Positions 61,883-64,000 of a stretch of 64,000 nt of DNA are shown piece after piece. The stretch comes from an uncultured Alphaproteobacteria bacterium. Its GTDB lineage: Bacteria; Pseudomonadota; Alphaproteobacteria; RF32; CAG-239. Under the pieces are notes generated by a model that did no database searches, was not told where the DNA came from, and saw only the letters and a list, made by a program, of their open reading frames with translations. The stretch's first letter is position 1. Each line of letters starts with the position of its first letter. The DNA is taken from contig CALXTU010000001.1 in NCBI GenBank assembly GCA_944391495.1, positions 371,981 to 435,980 on the forward strand, in the 5' to 3' direction. The position numbers and the translations under genes are program-made.

Positions 61883-62185
61883 TTAGCCCGCCACCAAAAT
61901 CCGCAGGCTCAAAATCAGGCGGCCGACAAAATAAACCGCCAAAAGGACGATAAACGGCGCAAAGTCTATACCGGATACAACCGTGGGGATCTTTGATTTG
62001 ATTTTGTTGTAAACAGGAACCGTTGCTTTATCCAAAAGTTCTACGGTTTTTTGGGCATATTTATTGGACGGTTCAAGGATTTTGAAATGAATCAGCCAGA
62101 ATAAAACGACTTGGACAACTACAATTTTGAAGTAAATGTCAACGATAAAGCCTAAAATTTCCAGAAAAGGATCTAAAATAATCAT
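61883..62185 (-). CDS. YggT-family membrane protein
   Basis: 100 residues with two hydrophobic segments (N-terminal IVDIYFKIVVVQVVLFWLIHF and C-terminal DFAPFIVLLAVYFVGRLIL). Members affect osmotic tolerance, division or photosynthetic membrane organisation in different bacteria, and no single function is agreed. AAGGAG precedes the ATG. Two bases upstream of DUF167, same operon. Confidence 0.9.
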   Translation of the reverse strand: MIILDPFLEILGFIVDIYFKIVVVQVVLFWLIHFKILEPSNKYAQKTVELLDKATVPVYNKIKSKIPTVVSGIDFAPFIVLLAVYFVGRLILSLRILVAG

Positions 62186-62256
62186 AAAAAATCTCCTTAA
62201 TCATTATGATAAAACGCTTTTTTCTGCATAGCGCAAGTTTGGTCCGATGTCAACTC

Positions 62257-63408
62257 TTAAGCGGACATCGAGTTGGAATATTCCCGATAGTCGGCAACCC
62301 GGAAACCGCGCAAATTGCGCACTTTTTGCCGTATATCGTTCGTTACGGCAGGTTTGTCCTGCCGTCGGAGCCATTCGTCTTTGCTTATGCCGTTGCGCAT
62401 GGCCGTCAGCATGGCAGCCATCTGGTTGCGGTTGCGCATGGCCGTATTGATTTTGTTTTCGGCCTGTTCACGAGTACGGGTTTCGGGGCGCAGACGGACG
62501 AAGCTTTCGCCGATACCGTGTTCCAAAGCCGCAGTGTTAATACCTTCTTTCAATCGGCGTTCACCCAGGCTGAGCATTCCGTCAGCCAGTGCTATGCCGG
62601 TGATACCGGCCGTGGCGGCAAGAGCCGCCTGACGCTCGCGGCGCTCCTGTTCGGCAAAATATTCTCTGCTGTCGGCATGATCTTTGGTGGCTTTGGTGCG
62701 TTCACGCAGACGATAAAGCTCGCTCAACTTAAAGGTCAAAAATTTGAGCTTTTGCTGGGCTTCGGTCTGCTGCCGGCTGTGCGGGTTGAACGCGGCGCCG
62801 CTGTATAGGGATATAATGCGCTTGATTTCGGTTTCGCGGTCATCCAAAAAGGCAATGAAGGTGTTGCGGGTGGCGACTTCTTCTTCGGTGGTGCCGTTGG
62901 TATTGATGTCAACCTCAATTTGTTTCTGGCGCTCAATCCAGTCATAATATTCGGCTCTGGGATCTTCTTCCGAATACAAATGCTGCAGGCTTTCGGCAAT
63001 GGCATAATCCAGGTCAAAAGCATCCATTGTCTGGCTGCCGACGCTGACTTTTGCCTGCGAACGATTTTCTAAAGACTGCCATAAAACCGGACTCCACATC
63101 GCATTGAATTGATTATAGCTGCCGGTTTGTTTGGCCGCCATATGGTTTATTAATTCCTGATAACGATTGTCGAGCTGCTGAGCTTTGATGAGCGCATCGG
63201 CTTTTTGTTTGAGGTTGGCCGCGTCCATTTTGCGTAAACTGTTGCTTAAGGCCTCGTTGCGGGCTTTGATCTCGGTCGGCAGATAAGTGCGGGAGAACGG
63301 ACGGTTGTCCATTTCAAATTTCAACTGCTCTTTAAAATCCGCGTATTCGGCAAATTCTTCGGCCCGACTGATGTCAATGTCCTGCAGGTTAATGATCATA
63401 TTTTCCAT
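62257..63408 (-). CDS. unknown helical protein
   Basis: 383 residues, starting at ATG 63408 with AAGGAG eight bases upstream. Highly charged and helix-rich throughout (for example KARNEALSNSLRKMDAANLKQKADALIKAQQ, DDRETEIKRIISLY). One moderately hydrophobic stretch lies near 268-285 (AALAATAGITGIALADGML). No signal peptide. It follows the TerB-like gene by 28 bases on the same strand, so the two are probably co-expressed. Family not recognised. Confidence 0.75.
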   Translation of the reverse strand: MENMIINLQDIDISRAEEFAEYADFKEQLKFEMDNRPFSRTYLPTEIKARNEALSNSLRKMDAANLKQKADALIKAQQLDNRYQELINHMAAKQTGSYNQFNAMWSPVLWQSLENRSQAKVSVGSQTMDAFDLDYAIAESLQHLYSEEDPRAEYYDWIERQKQIEVDINTNGTTEEEVATRNTFIAFLDDRETEIKRIISLYSGAAFNPHSRQQTEAQQKLKFLTFKLSELYRLRERTKATKDHADSREYFAEQERRERQAALAATAGITGIALADGMLSLGERRLKEGINTAALEHGIGESFVRLRPETRTREQAENKINTAMRNRNQMAAMLTAMRNGISKDEWLRRQDKPAVTNDIRQKVRNLRGFRVADYREYSNSMSA

Positions 63409-63436
63409 AGAAAGAACTCCTTGCGGGTTATGTCAA

Positions 63437-63883
63437 TCAGATTTGTTCAAAAATAAGTTTGCCTTCTTCCAGCCAGACAATCCGGTCGATAACCCACTGG
63501 CTGATCTGTTCGATTTTTTCCAACTCGACACCCATGGCCTGGCCGATTTTGCCAATCAGCAAAACTTCGTGTTCGGACAAATCGCCGTCGGAATTGGCCA
63601 GAAGACAGGCTTCTTTGATAAGTTGCAGGGCGGCCTGGCGATCTTTGATTTTGGCAACGTCTTTAATCAGTTCGTCATCATTCAGCGGTGTCAGAATCAG
63701 ATCGGCCTTTCTTTGAGGAATGCCGAAAATGACGGCAGTATCACGGATAAAATTTTTTTCATCTTCGTCAAAATCGTCGTCGGCGCGGGCAAGGGATACC
63801 AAAGCCCGCAGGAAAATAATTCTTTCTTCCTCGGACAGGCGGGTGATATAGTTGGCAGAATCTTCCATATTGAAACTCGACAT
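63437..63883 (-). CDS. TerB-like helical protein
   Basis: 148 residues from the ATG whose complement is at 63881-63883, with GAGGAG nine bases upstream; an earlier start at 63922 lacks a site. TerB-type helical bundle features: FLRALVSLARADDDFDEDEKNFIRDTAVIFG, then a second similar half CLLANSDGDLSEHEVLLIGKIGQAMG. The repeated acidic loops (ADDDFDEDE, NSDGDLSEHE) are typical metal-binding positions of the fold. No tellurite genes are near; the role is unknown. Confidence 0.82.
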   Translation of the reverse strand: MSSFNMEDSANYITRLSEEERIIFLRALVSLARADDDFDEDEKNFIRDTAVIFGIPQRKADLILTPLNDDELIKDVAKIKDRQAALQLIKEACLLANSDGDLSEHEVLLIGKIGQAMGVELEKIEQISQWVIDRIVWLEEGKLIFEQI

Positions 63884-64000
63884 TGCGCGGTTCTCCTCAA
63901 AGTTAACGTTTGTTTCAAACATAGCAGAATTATGTTAAAAGTTCAATTAAAATAAGGAAAAGACTTAAAAAAAGTTTGAAAAAGCCATGATGATGACTTA

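Overview
The window is a contiguous piece of chromosome from an alphaproteobacterium, most likely an uncultured host- or gut-associated lineage of moderate GC. Evidence for the class: an ATP12-like F1-ATPase assembly factor, a Mic60/mitofilin-like membrane protein, an OmpR/EnvZ-type pair typical of the class, a non-zinc S14, and a dense cluster of GANTC sites (the CcrM methylation target) in front of the S10 operon. The species assignment is inference; nothing in the window names it. The DNA is mostly core genome. No insertion sequence, prophage, CRISPR array or integrase was found.

Layout. 1-7.4 kb: 3' part of rpoB and all of rpoC, with a terminator. 7.5-19 kb: a membrane protein of unknown role (minus), uvrC, pgsA, a two-component pair followed by a very acidic repeat protein, an unknown lipoprotein (minus), a secreted thermonuclease-like protein, rplU-rpmA, obgE, rsfS and an unknown minus-strand gene. 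19-21.3 kb: a minus-strand operon DUF47-pit-rlmH with overlapping genes. 21.4-24.8 kb: a membrane-anchored DsbA-like protein, ftsH and an ankyrin-like small protein. 24.8-34.6 kb: the S10-spc ribosomal cluster from rpsJ to rplO. It stops before secY and is not preceded by rpsL-rpsG-fusA-tuf. 34.6-35.3 kb: a noncoding block with tRNA-Asn and tRNA-Cys (minus) and a 108-bp duplication that includes the tRNA-Asn 3' end and its terminator. 35.3-44.9 kb: rpiB-glyA, an unknown lipoprotein flanked by two candidate small-RNA loci, murF-nrdR-nusB-def, a GNAT gene, lepA and truA. 45-51.5 kb: a Gfo/Idh/MocA oxidoreductase, a large SPOR lipoprotein, and a pentapeptide-repeat protein coupled to a VirD4/TraG-like ATPase. 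51.5-59.5 kb: rarA, an RluC-type synthase, an AsmA-like protein, a short ATP12-like protein, acyP, nth-tsaD (minus) and a Mic60-like protein. 59.5-64 kb: minus-strand genes for a DedA/YqaA-like protein, a lone receiver, folD, DUF167, YggT, an unknown 383-residue protein and a TerB-like protein.

Functional themes are transcription and translation (rpoBC, ribosomal proteins, obgE, rsfS, rlmH, def, nusB, lepA, truA, rluC, tsaD), DNA repair and replication (uvrC, rarA, nth, nrdR), the envelope (pgsA, murF, ftsH, DsbA-like, AsmA-like, Mic60-like, several lipoproteins), phosphate uptake (Pit plus its DUF47 partner), and one-carbon metabolism (glyA, folD).

The least ordinary parts are: (i) the pentapeptide-repeat/VirD4-like pair with its own promoter and no other type IV secretion genes nearby; (ii) two intergenic loci at about 37.1-37.3 and 38.3-38.6 kb with strong stem-loops and near-identical minus-strand promoter elements; (iii) five GANTC sites in 73 bp before the S10 promoter; (iv) the duplicated tRNA-Asn tail; and (v) the two mitochondrion-related families, ATP12 (missing its N-terminal domain) and Mic60.
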